Source: Chloroflexota bacterium (GTDB lineage: Bacteria; Chloroflexota; Limnocylindria; QHBO01). Taken from it: a stretch of DNA of 46,007 bases. Below are positions 28,846 through 38,206 of this stretch, piece after piece. The notes beneath the pieces are model-generated. The model was given only the letters and a program-made list of their open reading frames with translations, ran no database searches and was not told where the DNA came from. Numbering within the stretch: the first letter of the stretch is position 1; each line of letters opens with the position of its first letter. Where the stretch lies: NCBI GenBank assembly GCA_038040195.1, contig JBBPIR010000009.1, positions 1-46,007 on the forward strand, read 5' to 3'. The position numbers and the translations under genes were made by a program.

Positions 28846-29871
28846 TCACCTCCCACTCGAGGCCCTCACAACGAGATCGGTCGCCAGGATCACGCGCCGG
28901 GAGGCCCGGTCATGAGAGGCGACCATGCGGGTCAGCAGACGGGCCATCTCGCGGCCCATTTCTTCGATTGGCTGTCGGACACTGGAGAGAGGCGGCTGGG
29001 CCTGTGATGCGAACGGGGAGTCGTCGAACCCGACCACGGCGACGTCGTCCGGGACACGACGGTCCGCTGCCTGGAGGGCGGTGAGTGCGCCCATAGCCAT
29101 CAGGTCGGATGCGACAAACACCGCGTCGACATTCGGCTCCCGACCAAGCAGTCGCTCCATCGCCGAGCGGCCGCCTTCCATGGAGAAGTCCGCGATCTCG
29201 ATGAGCCGCCTGTCCACTGGCAGCCCTGCCGTTCCGAGGGCCTCGTGGTACCCCGCGAGGCGATCCGCGCCTGCCGGCATGTCCTGCGGTCCGGCAATGG
29301 TCGCTACCCGACGCCGGCCGTTGGCCAACAGATGCTGGACGGCCGTTCCGGCGCCGCGCTGATTGTCCACGTCTACGTAGGTGATCCCAGCGCTCGGCGG
29401 ACGGCCAGCGACGACGACCGGAATGCCCCGCGCCGCCAGGTCCTCAGGCAGCGGGTCGGAGCCGTGCAGCGAGATGAGCAGGACGCCGTCCACGTGGCCG
29501 GCTGCGAGGTAGCCCTCGGCCCGGACCTCGTCAGCGCGGACCTGCGGCATCAGAAGCACCAGCTGCATGTCCTCGGCGGCCAACCCGTCGCTGATCCCTC
29601 GCAGAATGCGCGGAAAGTAGGGGTCGCCGAAGAGCTGTGCAGTCGGTTCCGGGATGACGACCCCGACCGAACCGCTCCGCTTGGTGACAAGACTGCGTGC
29701 CGCTCGATTCGGGACGTAACCGAGATCTCGAACGGCGGCCTCCACGACGGTTCGCGTCGTGTCGCTCACCCGCTGGTCCCCGTTCACGACCCGTGAGACC
29801 GTGGCGCGGGAAACGTTGGCCACCCGCGCGACGGCCTCGAGCGTGGCCGGATTGCCGCCCCTGTCTGCCAT
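28846..29871 (-). CDS. LacI-family transcriptional regulator of the sugar operon
   Basis: 341 residues. The N-terminal helix-turn-helix (LEAVARVANVSRATVSRVVN) is followed by the hinge (VPNRAARSLVTKRSGSVGVV) and a periplasmic-binding-protein-like effector domain. It lies 49 bp upstream of the solute-binding protein gene on the same strand and so is the first gene of the operon it most likely controls. ATG at 29871 is used; an in-frame TTG at 29883 with AGGAG nine bases upstream is a real alternative. Palindromic operators lie just upstream, implying autoregulation with an incoming sugar as inducer. Confidence 0.94.
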   Translation of the reverse strand: MADRGGNPATLEAVARVANVSRATVSRVVNGDQRVSDTTRTVVEAAVRDLGYVPNRAARSLVTKRSGSVGVVIPEPTAQLFGDPYFPRILRGISDGLAAEDMQLVLLMPQVRADEVRAEGYLAAGHVDGVLLISLHGSDPLPEDLAARGIPVVVAGRPPSAGITYVDVDNQRGAGTAVQHLLANGRRRVATIAGPQDMPAGADRLAGYHEALGTAGLPVDRRLIEIADFSMEGGRSAMERLLGREPNVDAVFVASDLMAMGALTALQAADRRVPDDVAVVGFDDSPFASQAQPPLSSVRQPIEEMGREMARLLTRMVASHDRASRRVILATDLVVRASSGR

Positions 29872-29896
29872 GTGCGTTCGCAATCTCCGGAACTCC

Positions 29897-29914
29897 TGTG
29901 AGAGCGCTCTCACA
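29897..29914. promoter_or_regulatory. LacI-family operator O1 (perfect palindrome)
   Basis: TGTGAGAGCGCTCTCACA, an 18-bp perfect palindrome with the central CG typical of LacI/GalR operators. It lies 25 bp upstream of the regulator ATG and downstream of the TTGACA element, where binding would block transcription. Confidence 0.88.
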
Positions 29915-29939
29915 TTCCCATCGGGCAGTGTAATGGCAT

Positions 29940-29945
29940 TGTCAA
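29940..29945 (-). promoter_or_regulatory. -35 box of the lacI-sugar operon promoter
   Basis: TTGACA on the minus strand, an exact consensus -35 lying between the two operators and partly overlapping O2. The hexamer 17 bp downstream (GATGGG) is a poor -10, so the promoter may need activation or use another spacing. Confidence 0.5.
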
Positions 29946-29960
29946 GAGAGCGCTCCCACG
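29943..29960. promoter_or_regulatory. LacI-family operator O2 (imperfect)
   Basis: CAAGAGAGCGCTCCCACG matches O1 at 13 of 18 positions, sharing the AGAGCGCT core. The centres of O1 and O2 are 46 bp apart. It overlaps the TTGACA element. Confidence 0.65.
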
Positions 29961-30005
29961 GGAAGTAGCCCTACACCGGCCAGGGACCGGCGCGACCAGG
30001 AACCG

Positions 30006-30077
30006 TCAGGCGGCCAGGCGCTCCTCGGTCACGGGATCGAAGAGGTGCGGCCGATCCCCCTCTTTGGCAACCTGAAA
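30006..30077 (-). pseudogene. 3' relic of an ABC sugar-transporter ATPase gene
   Basis: On the minus strand this stretch reads FQVAKEGDRPHLFDPVTEE then RLAA and a stop. HLFDP-x-T is the end of MsmK/UgpC/MalK-type ATPases, where the terminal beta strand carries HxFDPxT. Only about 24 codons remain; a stop codon lies just upstream and the rest of the gene is absent, replaced by the end of an unrelated membrane-protein gene. It fits a deletion that removed the operon's dedicated ATPase. Confidence 0.6.
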
Positions 30078-30103
30078 GCCCGGTCGTCAGGACCGGGCCT
30101 TTT
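30078..30103. terminator. hairpin terminator downstream of the DUF4203-like gene
   Basis: An 8-bp GC stem (GCCCGGTC at 30078-30085, GACCGGGC at 30091-30098) with a five-base loop, followed on the plus strand by CTTTT and on the minus strand by TTTC. It lies about 20 bases past the stop of the minus-strand gene at 30121 and should insulate it from the sugar operon. Confidence 0.7.
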
Positions 30104-30120
30104 CGTCGCTCGGAATGAAG

Positions 30121-30756
30121 CTAGATGCGGGCCGCGGGTGGCTCAAGCCGGTACTCGCCGATCGTCCGCAGCTGGACGATGGTCGACACCAGCGCCAGCC
30201 CCAGGGCGGCGAGCCACCACCCGACGTTGGCCGAGATGATGGCGGTCACGACGCCGGTCCCCAGGTCCGTGACCTCGATAGCGCCCAGCAGAACCAGCAC
30301 ACCAGCGATGAACGCGTGCGCCCCACCCAGCGCGCTGATCACCACCAGGGCGACCAGCGGCACGCCGGTTATCACGGCCAGGACGGCCAGAACGGCTCCG
30401 ACCACGAGGCCGATTCCGAACACCGCCAGTCCGGTCCCCGAGAAGCCGATGAGGGTCATGACGCCCCATCCGAGCCAGTATCCGACCGAGGCGAACGCGA
30501 TCACCACGGCGAGATACCAGAACAGGTACGCCAGGACGGCGAAGACCAGGCCCGCGATGGCGCCGCCCACCCAGCTGATGGTTGTGGCCAGGAACCCCTG
30601 GCCCAGCAGCTCCTCCAGGACGTGGGCGCCGAAGATGAAGCCGGCGAAGAAGCCCCAGATCGGCAGCAGGATCAGAGCCAGCCGATAACCCAGCAGCATC
30701 CAGCCGGCGCCGAGCGCGATGGCGGCGATTCCGATGACCACGGCCGGTGCCTCCAC
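30121..30756 (-). CDS. multi-pass membrane protein, DUF4203/TMEM198-like
   Basis: 211 residues with about seven predicted membrane helices separated by very short loops and rich in Gly and Ala (for example IAAIALGAGWMLLGYRLAL and GLAVFGIGLVVGAVLAVLA). The pattern resembles the DUF4203 (TM7S3/TM198) family, whose function in bacteria is unknown; the assignment is by overall pattern. The start is GTG with TATCGT six bases upstream, so it probably has its own leaderless promoter although it follows two overlapping genes. Confidence 0.75.
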   Translation of the reverse strand: MEAPAVVIGIAAIALGAGWMLLGYRLALILLPIWGFFAGFIFGAHVLEELLGQGFLATTISWVGGAIAGLVFAVLAYLFWYLAVVIAFASVGYWLGWGVMTLIGFSGTGLAVFGIGLVVGAVLAVLAVITGVPLVALVVISALGGAHAFIAGVLVLLGAIEVTDLGTGVVTAIISANVGWWLAALGLALVSTIVQLRTIGEYRLEPPAARI

Positions 30757-30762
30757 CCGGGC

Positions 30763-30768
30763 ACGATA
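30763..30768 (-). promoter_or_regulatory. -10-like box immediately upstream of the DUF4203-like gene
   Basis: TATCGT on the minus strand, six bases before the GTG at 30756. The spacing equals that at uvrC and polA. No -35 is seen. Confidence 0.4.
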
Positions 30769-30771
30769 CCT

Positions 30772-31266
30772 TCAGTGCACCAGGCCGTCGGTGTCGCTCA
30801 CCACGAACGCGCTGCCCTCGAAATGGCCGGTCACGACCACCTGTTCGAGCAGCAGATGCCAGCCATCCGGCTGGGCTCGGGGCGGAAACGGCTCCCCGGT
30901 GGGCGCTGCCAGGCGGAGGCCAATGGCTTCCAGGGCTGCCTGCGTGGCACCGGCCGCGGGCTGCTCGGCCAAGAGGAGGCGGAGCGGACAGGTGCGCTCC
31001 AGCCAGGATGCATCTGGACGCTGGTCTGGATCGGGATGGCAGTCATCGGCCAGGTTGGCGTACCAGCCCACCAACTGAAGCTCGCTTGAGCCGTAGGCCG
31101 CCACGGGATCCGCCGCAGCCAGGACCTCGGACACGTCGATCCGTTCCAGCTCGGCTCGTCGCTCTCCCAGGCTCCCGATGGTCAGGAACAGGACGACCAT
31201 CCCGATCAGGACGAGCGGGACCGCCAGCCAGGCCAGCCGCTCGGCCCCGGGTGCCGCCGCGGTCAC
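30772..31266 (-). CDS. hypothetical membrane-anchored protein
   Basis: 164 residues, not recognised. One N-terminal membrane helix (LAWLAVPLVLIGMVVLFLTI) is followed by about 130 residues that would lie outside the cell, with two Cys (ADDCHPD and LERTCPLRLL) that could form a disulfide. No domain is evident. The GTG start overlaps the stop of the gene upstream (GTGA), so it is translationally coupled to the HicB-like gene and uvrB. Confidence 0.7.
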   Translation of the reverse strand: MTAAAPGAERLAWLAVPLVLIGMVVLFLTIGSLGERRAELERIDVSEVLAAADPVAAYGSSELQLVGWYANLADDCHPDPDQRPDASWLERTCPLRLLLAEQPAAGATQAALEAIGLRLAAPTGEPFPPRAQPDGWHLLLEQVVVTGHFEGSAFVVSDTDGLVH

Positions 31267-31874
31267 CGGACGCTGATGAGCTCCACCGCCCGGAGGTCGT
31301 CGGCGATGGCCAGCCGCAGGGCGCGGCGCACGCCAGCCCCACCCGGCCCGGCCATGAAAAGGGCGGCGGTCAGGGCGTCGCGGGCAGCGTAGATCCCATC
31401 GAGCCCCGCTACCGCCTCGTCGTTCGGGCCCGGTGTCCCCAGCTCAGCGGCCAGCGCCCCGTCCTGGGCCGCCAGCCAGGCCAGCTGCTCGGCGGCAGCC
31501 GGCTGAACGTCGAGCGCCGCGGCCAGCTCTTCGCGCGCGAGCTCCGCCCAGCCGAGCCAGGTCGCGAACTCGTCCGCGGACGGCGGCAGCTCGTCGAGCG
31601 AGAACGACGCGCGTCGCGGCCCGCCATCGGCACCGTCGCCTCCTGCCGCGCGCTCGACCTCGTACCAGTTGCCAACCGGCTCGGCGAGAGGCTCCCCATG
31701 CGCCCGGAGCCATCCGACGAACTCGGTCACTCGCCCCGGTACCTCGGCGACGGCGGACGCCGGGTCATCGCCAACCGCCGCGCAGCCCGGAAGCTCGCCG
31801 GCGAAGGCCATCGCCCGCCCTGTCTCGTCAATGCCGGTCTCGACGAACACGGCGTGGGGCAGGGTCCCGGCCAT
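31263..31874 (-). CDS. hypothetical protein with HicB-like N-terminal domain
   Basis: 203 residues. Residues about 5-60 (AVFVETGIDETGRAMAFAGE, then LPGCAAVGDDPASAVAEV) follow the HicB-type beta-beta-alpha pattern, in which a G-C-x-A-x-G-D turn precedes an alpha helix. The remaining 140 residues are helical and unrecognised, with possible DinB-like character. No HicA toxin partner is adjacent, so a toxin-antitoxin role is unlikely. ATG at 31874 is chosen because it lies just after the uvrB stop; the longer frame runs inside uvrB. Confidence 0.65.
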   Translation of the reverse strand: MAGTLPHAVFVETGIDETGRAMAFAGELPGCAAVGDDPASAVAEVPGRVTEFVGWLRAHGEPLAEPVGNWYEVERAAGGDGADGGPRRASFSLDELPPSADEFATWLGWAELAREELAAALDVQPAAAEQLAWLAAQDGALAAELGTPGPNDEAVAGLDGIYAARDALTAALFMAGPGGAGVRRALRLAIADDLRAVELISVR

Positions 31875-31887
31875 GACCCCGAACCGA

Positions 31888-34026
<2,139 letters not shown>

Positions 34027-34059
34027 GAAAAGGAGCGGCCGACCTCCTGGGGGTGACCG

Positions 34060-34065
34060 ATTCTA
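34060..34065 (-). promoter_or_regulatory. probable uvrB promoter -10 box
   Basis: TAGAAT on the minus strand, 33 bases before the uvrB ATG. It lies in the 121-bp gap between divergent uvrB and the TadE-like gene. This unit has a normal leader containing AGGAGG, unlike most unit starts in the window. Confidence 0.45.
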
Positions 34066-34131
34066 GCCGACACCATCGGTACCTATCGCAAGGCGATCTA
34101 ACGGGTCATATCCCGTCCGCTCCGCCCCTCC

Positions 34132-34137
34132 TAGGCT
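34132..34137 (+). promoter_or_regulatory. -10-like box upstream of the TadE-like gene
   Basis: TAGGCT on the plus strand, ten bases before the ATG at 34148. A weak match; it is listed because the spacing repeats the pattern at other unit starts. Confidence 0.25.
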
Positions 34138-34147
34138 CACGGGTCTA

Positions 34148-34768
34148 ATGCGTCGCGGTGCGCCTCGTTGCCAGCCTGCGCAGCGGATGAGTCATGCCGT
34201 CCGCTGGGCCGACCTGCGCGCCGGCCGGGGACAGGCACTGGTCGAGTTCGCGGCCGTCCTGATGCCCCTGATGCTCATCGTGGTCGGCATCATCCAGTTC
34301 GGGCTGCTGTACGGGGCCCACGTCACCCTGACCAATGCTGCCCGTGAGGGTGCCCGGGCCGGCACGATCTACGTCTACGACTACACCGAGAGCGCGTTCT
34401 GGAACGATGCCCATCGTTGCGCCGCGGTCCTCACCGCGGCCACCGAATCCTTTGGCCTCCTGGATGACGCCAGTCCCCACTTCAGCGCCACCCTGAGTGG
34501 CGGTGCGTGCCCAACTCCGAGCAGCACGACACTGGTCAACGGTGACGTGACGGTCTCCTACTGCGCGTCGGCGACGACCAGCGACCCCTGCCCCGATCCG
34601 GGCGACAGCCTGACCAACTGCGTGACCGATACCCGGGAGGGCTGCCTGATCAGGGTCGAGATCAGCTATCACAGCGACGTCGTCGTTCCGCTCATCAGCG
34701 CACTGCTGTCCACCGACGGGGGCGGGCGGTTCTTCCAGCGCGCCACAACCACCATGGTGGTGAACTGA
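34148..34768 (+). CDS. TadE-like pseudopilin
   Basis: 206 residues. The TadE signature is visible at about residues 27-53: GQALVEFAAVLMPLMLIVVG, where the E after the V mimics the type IV pilin Glu+5, followed by a membrane helix and the conserved TNAAREGARAG. The rest is an extracytoplasmic domain with several Cys. TadE-type proteins are minor pseudopilins processed by a prepilin peptidase in Flp/Tad pili. Two bases separate it from the TadG-like gene. Confidence 0.85.
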   Translation: MRRGAPRCQPAQRMSHAVRWADLRAGRGQALVEFAAVLMPLMLIVVGIIQFGLLYGAHVTLTNAAREGARAGTIYVYDYTESAFWNDAHRCAAVLTAATESFGLLDDASPHFSATLSGGACPTPSSTTLVNGDVTVSYCASATTSDPCPDPGDSLTNCVTDTREGCLIRVEISYHSDVVVPLISALLSTDGGGRFFQRATTTMVVN

Positions 34769-34770
34769 CC

Positions 34771-36693
34771 GTGCCCCGAACCGGATCGGCCCATGGTCAG
34801 GTCCTGGTCATGGTCGCGCTCACCATGACCCTGCTCCTCGTGTTCGCGGGGCTGGCGATCGACGTCGGGCGCCAGGTCGCGGAGCAGCGACACGTGCAGA
34901 CCGCCGCCGATGCCGGGGCCCTCGCCGCCTGCCGGGCACTCATTGCCGGCGACTCCGACGCGTCGGCGGCGGCCCAGGCCCGGATCATCGCCGAGGTCAA
35001 CCTCGAGCAATCGCCGGCGGCCGCCAACTCTGCCATCGCCTCGGATGCGGCCCGCGAGTATGAGAGCGGGCACGCCGGCGACCCGGCATATCTCCAGAGC
35101 GGGATCATCGTCAGCGGAACCACGATCCGCGTGGCCATCACGTCCCAGGTCCAGGCCGTTCTTGCCCGCCTGGTGGGTGTCGACACACTCCAGGCGACGG
35201 GTCGCGCCCAATGCCGCCTCCTGGGGGGTCCGGCCATCCCCATCGTCGCGCGCCGGTACGAGGGGCCGCCCGGCCCGGGGGGCGGTTTCATGGACGCCGT
35301 GGCGACGGAGGCCACGTCCACCTCGGGCGGGGTCGACCCGATCAGCGTGTTCGGCTACGACGGTCGAACGCCGGCCAGCGAGGCCGAGCCCGGCCCTGCG
35401 TTCGAGCTGTACGGTCCGGACAGCAAGGCCAACAACGACAGCTCGTTCCGCGGGTTCATCGCACTCGACGTCCGCAACTTCCAGTCGGTCACCTCACGCA
35501 TCTATTACAACGGCGTGACCGCCGGGATCAACACCAACACCCTCAAGGACATGCAGGGTGAGTACCTGCTCACCGGCTACCCGGGCCCCGCCTTCCCGGC
35601 CGTCATCACCCCGGCCGATCCGAACGACCAGATCGCGGTCATGTCCGGCAATGACACCTCGATGGTGGTCGGCAACTTCTCGCAGGTGTTCACCGTCGGC
35701 GGCCGGATCCTGCTGGCGGTCTACAACGGGACGGTGATGGAGATCCCCGACTTCTCGGTCACCCCGCCGACTGCCATCGTGCTGCCGTCCACGACCGGCG
35801 CGCCGACCAACGGCCCGAAATTCACCGTGTCCCGCCACGACGCGTTCAACAGCACCGTCAGCCTGCACCTCCACGGTGACCACCTGTCCTCCAGCCCGGC
35901 GGATGACCTGATCCCGGACGAGCCGCCGACCAACAACCCGCCCACCGCCGGCCATATCAACCAGCCGGCGTGGTCGACCGACAACTTCATCCCGGACAAG
36001 AACGGGACGACGGTTGCCATGCAGTCGTTCTCCTCGAACGCGGTGCCGGCCGGCATCTACACCGTGTGGCTGGAGGGCCATGCCGGCGGCCCGTACTTCC
36101 AGACCCGGCGCTTCCCGGCCGCGGTTCGGATCGGCGGCGCGGTTCGGGACTTCAGCCTCACCAACTCGACCGTCAGTGCCTCGATCGCGAACATGGGCGG
36201 CACGGCCAGCCTGCCCCTCTACGTGTCGACCACCAGTGCCGCCGCCACGCGCTGGGGCGCGACCGGCACTGCGGTCTCATTGACCGTCGACGCCACCTCC
36301 CTCTCGGACTGCAGCTATGGCCCGGCCACCATCAACCCCGGCCAGCTGACGATCTCGCCGTCCAGTGTCACGCCGTCATCCGGCGGAAACGGGGCCCTCA
36401 CCACGCTGAGCATCAACAGCTTCGGCCTCAACCCGGGCTGCTACACGTTCGTCGTGCGTGGCGTGGGCACCAACGGCGCCGGCCAGCCGGTCACCCACCT
36501 GCTGCCGATCACGTTCACCGTGGCAACCTCGGCCAGCGGCGGCCGGTACGTCGACATCATCGGCTTCGCCGTCTTCGAGGTCACCAACCTCGACGCCAAC
36601 GCCATCACCGCCCGGGCCGTGAGCCCGATCGCGGCTGACGCCAACGATCCGGCGCTGCGTCGCGCGCAGCGCGCCCGCCTCGTTCCCTGGTAA
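34771..36693 (+). CDS. TadG-like protein with large extracytoplasmic region
   Basis: 640 residues. The N-terminus carries the Flp-pilus TadE/TadG-like helix (HGQVLVMVALTMTLLLVFAG) and the typical DVGRQVAEQRHVQTAADAGA segment. The remaining 550 residues are extracytoplasmic, rich in Thr, Ser, Gly, Pro and Asn, and look like beta-sandwich surface domains; no von Willebrand A motif was recognised. The GTG start follows the TadE-like gene directly. A role in pilus assembly or surface attachment is inferred from the neighbours. Confidence 0.8.
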   Translation: MPRTGSAHGQVLVMVALTMTLLLVFAGLAIDVGRQVAEQRHVQTAADAGALAACRALIAGDSDASAAAQARIIAEVNLEQSPAAANSAIASDAAREYESGHAGDPAYLQSGIIVSGTTIRVAITSQVQAVLARLVGVDTLQATGRAQCRLLGGPAIPIVARRYEGPPGPGGGFMDAVATEATSTSGGVDPISVFGYDGRTPASEAEPGPAFELYGPDSKANNDSSFRGFIALDVRNFQSVTSRIYYNGVTAGINTNTLKDMQGEYLLTGYPGPAFPAVITPADPNDQIAVMSGNDTSMVVGNFSQVFTVGGRILLAVYNGTVMEIPDFSVTPPTAIVLPSTTGAPTNGPKFTVSRHDAFNSTVSLHLHGDHLSSSPADDLIPDEPPTNNPPTAGHINQPAWSTDNFIPDKNGTTVAMQSFSSNAVPAGIYTVWLEGHAGGPYFQTRRFPAAVRIGGAVRDFSLTNSTVSASIANMGGTASLPLYVSTTSAAATRWGATGTAVSLTVDATSLSDCSYGPATINPGQLTISPSSVTPSSGGNGALTTLSINSFGLNPGCYTFVVRGVGTNGAGQPVTHLLPITFTVATSASGGRYVDIIGFAVFEVTNLDANAITARAVSPIAADANDPALRRAQRARLVPW

Positions 36694-36714
36694 CCCGCAT
36701 CAAGGAGCCTCGTC

Positions 36715-37551
36715 GTGGAGTTCGAGTACACCGACAAGCATCGCCGTCGGTCCATGGTCTATATCGTCGCCGGACTCATCATTGCCGCCCTGGTCGGCAT
36801 CGTGGTCTTCGTCGCGCTCCAGGGCAGCGCGCTGCTCAGCGAGCCGGTGGAGCAGCGGACGGTGGTAGTCGCCGCCCGAGACATCGCGAGCCGCAAGCCG
36901 ATCGAGGAAGGTGACCTCACCACTCGGACGGTGGCCGCCGACCCGACCAATGAGGCCGCCTTCACCCTGATCGAGGACGTCCTGGGCCGCGTCAGCGGCG
37001 TCCCGATCGCGGCCGGGCAGCTCGTCACCCGAAACATGCTCGCCGCGGCGACCAGCGGGCAGGGGTATTCCATCCTCGAGGCGGGCGAGGTCTACGACCC
37101 GACCGGGCCCGATCTGCGGGCGGTCTCGGTCAGCGTCCCGGATGATCGGGCCGTGGCCGGCACGCTGGTCGCCGGGCAGTGGGTCGACCTCCTGGTCACC
37201 CTGGCCATCAACCCCGAGATCGGCGTCGTGGTCGAGGAGCCGGCCAGCGGCGCCCCATCGGCGGCCGAGACGGCGTTCATCGCCGGCCCGTCCACCAAGG
37301 TCACGCTCCAGATGCTGACCGTGCTGGCTCGCAACGGATCGATCTACATCCTCCGCACGGACCTGGCCACCGCCGAGAAGATCGCCGAGCTGGCCGCCGC
37401 CGGAGGCCAGTTCACGCTCGTGCTCCGGCCGGACGAGGACAATCGAGTGGCGGAGACGACCGGGTCGACCCTGGACATGCTGCTCGACGAGTACGACTTC
37501 CCCATCCCCGAGCCGCCGTCCCTGGGAGGGCAGACGTCCGGGGGGAACTGA
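36715..37551 (+). CDS. cpaB: Flp pilus assembly protein CpaB/RcpC
   Basis: 278 residues. One N-terminal membrane helix (MVYIVAGLIIAALVGIVVFV) precedes a SAF domain (TVVVAARDIASRKPIEEGDL, then GVPIAAGQLVTRNM) and an RcpC-like domain (SVPDDRAVAGTLVAGQWVDL). CpaB stabilises the outer part of Tad secretion systems in diderms, and homologues occur in monoderms. GTG start with AAGGAG nine bases upstream. The Tad ATPase and inner-membrane genes are not in the window, so the rest of the system must be elsewhere. Confidence 0.88.
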   Translation: MEFEYTDKHRRRSMVYIVAGLIIAALVGIVVFVALQGSALLSEPVEQRTVVVAARDIASRKPIEEGDLTTRTVAADPTNEAAFTLIEDVLGRVSGVPIAAGQLVTRNMLAAATSGQGYSILEAGEVYDPTGPDLRAVSVSVPDDRAVAGTLVAGQWVDLLVTLAINPEIGVVVEEPASGAPSAAETAFIAGPSTKVTLQMLTVLARNGSIYILRTDLATAEKIAELAAAGGQFTLVLRPDEDNRVAETTGSTLDMLLDEYDFPIPEPPSLGGQTSGGN

Positions 37552-37572
37552 CCAGCCGCGACGAGGCGGTGA

Positions 37573-37607
37573 GGGCCCCGGTGTCGCCATTGGCGGCGCC
37601 GGGGCCC
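37573..37607. terminator. strong hairpin between convergent cpaB and coaE
   Basis: A 16-bp stem (5' arm 37573-37588, 3' arm 37592-37607) with a three-base loop and two G-U wobbles, followed on the plus strand by GGTTCGTTCTC. It probably stops transcription from both sides. Confidence 0.75.
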
Positions 37608-37630
37608 GGTTCGTTCTCAGCGCGCCTCTC

Positions 37631-38206
37631 TCACGCGCCGCCGCCGGCCAGGCCGGCGAGGGCCACTTCCACCTGGCGGGCGGTTTCGCCGATGTCCGCT
37701 GATCCATCGATCACGACGTCGGCAGCCTGGATGAGCTCGGCCGCGCCCATCTGGTTCGCGAGCCGATCTCGAACGTCGGACTCCGACAGGCCACGCTCGC
37801 TGAGCCGGCGCAGCGCATCCTCCGGTCGGCACACCACCACCCATACCTGGTCGCAACGCTCGCGGAGAGGCGACTCCAGGAGCTTGATGGCCTCCACCGC
37901 TGCCACCATGACGCCTTCCTGGTCCAGCTCCGCCAGGTGCGCGGCGACGAGGTCGCGGACGCGCGGGTGAACGATCGCCTCGAGGTCGGCCAGGGCGGCG
38001 GCGTCCTCGAACACCAGGCGGGCGAGCTGCCGGGGGTCGAGCGTCCCGAAGCGGTCCAGGATCCGGGCCGATTCGGGGCTCCCCGGGCGGCGCACCTCGC
38101 GCGCCACCTCGTCGGCGTCAATGGTGGCCACCTCTCGCTCGCGCAGGAGGGCGGCCACGGTGCTCTTCCCACAGCCGATGTTGCCCGTCAGGCCGATGAC
38201 CTTCAT
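37631..38206 (-). CDS. coaE: dephospho-CoA kinase
   Basis: 191 residues, normal for CoaE, which phosphorylates the ribose 3'-OH of dephospho-CoA in the last step of CoA synthesis. Walker A is GLTGNIGCGKSTVAALL. The DADEVAREV segment carries the catalytic Asp, and the LID region is CRPEDALRRLSERGLSE. Its start overlaps the mutM stop by four bases, completing the common polA-mutM-coaE arrangement. Confidence 0.96.
   Translation of the reverse strand: MKVIGLTGNIGCGKSTVAALLREREVATIDADEVAREVRRPGSPESARILDRFGTLDPRQLARLVFEDAAALADLEAIVHPRVRDLVAAHLAELDQEGVMVAAVEAIKLLESPLRERCDQVWVVVCRPEDALRRLSERGLSESDVRDRLANQMGAAELIQAADVVIDGSADIGETARQVEVALAGLAGGGA

Noticed and set aside
31263-31874. type II toxin-antitoxin module based on the HicB-like domain
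   Set aside because: No HicA-sized partner gene is adjacent, and the protein is much longer than HicB antitoxins with an unrelated C-terminal part.
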